From Bacillota bacterium (GTDB lineage: Bacteria; Bacillota_A; Clostridia; Lachnospirales; Lachnospiraceae), in assembly GCA_023443925.1 (NCBI GenBank), contig JAEZSL010000275.1:1-6478 (forward strand): 6,478 nt of DNA, given 5' to 3'. Under the pieces are notes generated by a model. The model was not told the origin of the DNA. It ran no database searches and saw nothing but the letters and a program-made list of their open reading frames with translations. The position numbers and the translations under genes were made by a program. Shown here in pieces: positions 5,772 through 6,478 of the stretch (position 1 is the stretch's first letter; each line of letters begins with the position of its first letter).

Positions 5772-6478
5772 ATGAAGAAATTACATTTGAACGAAAGGCA
5801 TAGAAAAATATGCTTAAATATTTTCGGAGTTTTAATAGCAGTATTTTTTCTTTTCCCGATTTACTGGATTGTAATTAATTCCTTTAAGATGGATGGAGAG
5901 ATATTTTCAAGTACACCTACCTTTTGGCCCCGTGAATTCACTTTAAAAGCATATCAGGATCAAATATCTAATTTAATGGGTCCTTTGAAAAATTCTATTA
6001 TCATTGCATGCGGTTCCATGTTATTATCTATGTGCCTCTCCATACCGGCAGGGTACGGACTGGCAAGGTATCGTGTAAAAGGAATGAAATTTTTTGTACT
6101 GATATTTTTGATCACACAGATGTTACCCGCATCTTTGGTATTGACTCCTTTGTTTTTGACTTTTTCCAAAATGAGCTTATTAAATACATACTTTGCGCCG
6201 ATTTTATCTACAGCAACAATATCCATTCCATTTACGATTCTTTTATTAAGGCCTAACTTTTTAAGTATGCCGAAAGAATTGGAAGATTCGGCGAAGATAG
6301 ACGGATGCAATGCGTTTACCTCATTTATAAGAATTGCAATACCGATCACAAAACCGGCAGTGATTACGGCAGGCTGTTTTAGTTTTGTCATGTCCTGGAA
6401 TGACTTGGCATATTCCATGACCTTTAATACAAGAGCAGATATGCGCCCCATGACGGCGGCTATCTATAATTTCATGAA
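5772..6478 (+). CDS. Sugar ABC transporter permease 2 (MalG/UgpE-type, CUT1), 3' end outside window
   Basis: Partner membrane subunit; 235 codons are visible and the frame is open to the right edge. Related proteins are about 275-280 residues, so some 40 are missing. Seen: a basic start, a first membrane segment at about 13-36 ending in FPIYWIVINSFK, the extracytoplasmic FWPREFTLKAY stretch (51-61), NSIIIACGSM (74-83) opening the next segment, AGYGLARYRVKG (93-104), the EAA loop EDSAKIDG at 171-178 with IAIPITKP at 188-195, and SWNDLAYSMTF (208-218). These are standard for the second CUT1 permease. The ATG at 5772 has GGAG at 5762-5765, six bases away. An in-frame TTG at 5700 with its own AGGAG site (5689-5693) would add 24 residues through cassette copy 2; the family's usual N-terminus favours ATG 5772. 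Expected to pair with permease 1. Confidence 0.94.
   Translation, partial: MKKLHLNERHRKICLNIFGVLIAVFFLFPIYWIVINSFKMDGEIFSSTPTFWPREFTLKAYQDQISNLMGPLKNSIIIACGSMLLSMCLSIPAGYGLARYRVKGMKFFVLIFLITQMLPASLVLTPLFLTFSKMSLLNTYFAPILSTATISIPFTILLLRPNFLSMPKELEDSAKIDGCNAFTSFIRIAIPITKPAVITAGCFSFVMSWNDLAYSMTFNTRADMRPMTAAIYNFM

Noticed and set aside
6008..6256. 82-codon open frame on + within the second permease
   Set aside because: Out-of-frame shadow of the permease reading frame, without a ribosome binding site.
5960..6451. 163-codon open frame on the minus strand
   Set aside because: It is antisense to the second permease, whose frame from 5772 shows clear family motifs including EDSAKIDG. The minus frame is a shadow.

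Overview
The window looks like a chromosomal piece of an AT-rich Firmicute, probably a Lachnospiraceae or other Clostridia member. The evidence is the low GC, strong AGGAG-type ribosome binding sites, TTG starts near coding ends, a lipoprotein-type sugar-binding protein, and a YesM/YesN-type two-component pair next to a CUT1 sugar ABC transporter. A Lachnoclostridium-like host is my inference and was not tested.

Layout. Positions 1-125 are the 3' end of a group II intron; domains V and VI fold canonically. Positions 126-612 hold no gene. This stretch carries three TANACTTTT boxes spaced exactly 24 bp apart (162-218), an 11-unit, 16-bp AT-rich tandem repeat (about 279-457), a likely promoter (470-498) and a possible three-helix leader RNA (508-583). 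Then follow a sensor histidine kinase (613-2430) and a compact REC-AraC response regulator (2461-3204). A promoter region with a box resembling the one at 149-173 comes next, then a sugar-binding lipoprotein (3305-4609), an intercistronic terminator-like hairpin (4630-4677), the first permease (4733-5629), a tandemly duplicated two-hairpin cassette (5629-5771), and a second permease (5772 onward) that runs off the right edge.

How the parts work together. The kinase probably senses an extracellular or cell-wall-associated ligand and phosphorylates Asp55 of the regulator. The regulator probably activates the transporter promoter at 3205-3272. The lipoprotein captures a sugar and delivers it to the two-permease channel. 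No ATPase gene is visible; CUT1 systems of this type often use a shared MsmK-like ATPase encoded elsewhere. The substrate cannot be read from the sequence, and no glycosidase lies inside the window.

The genes themselves are ordinary. The least ordinary item is the duplicated cassette between the permeases: both stems are identical in the two copies while the loops have diverged, and each copy carries its own ribosome binding site. The 16-bp array, the repeated TANACTTTT boxes and the folded leader are secondary points of interest. I did not find a clearly new multi-gene system.
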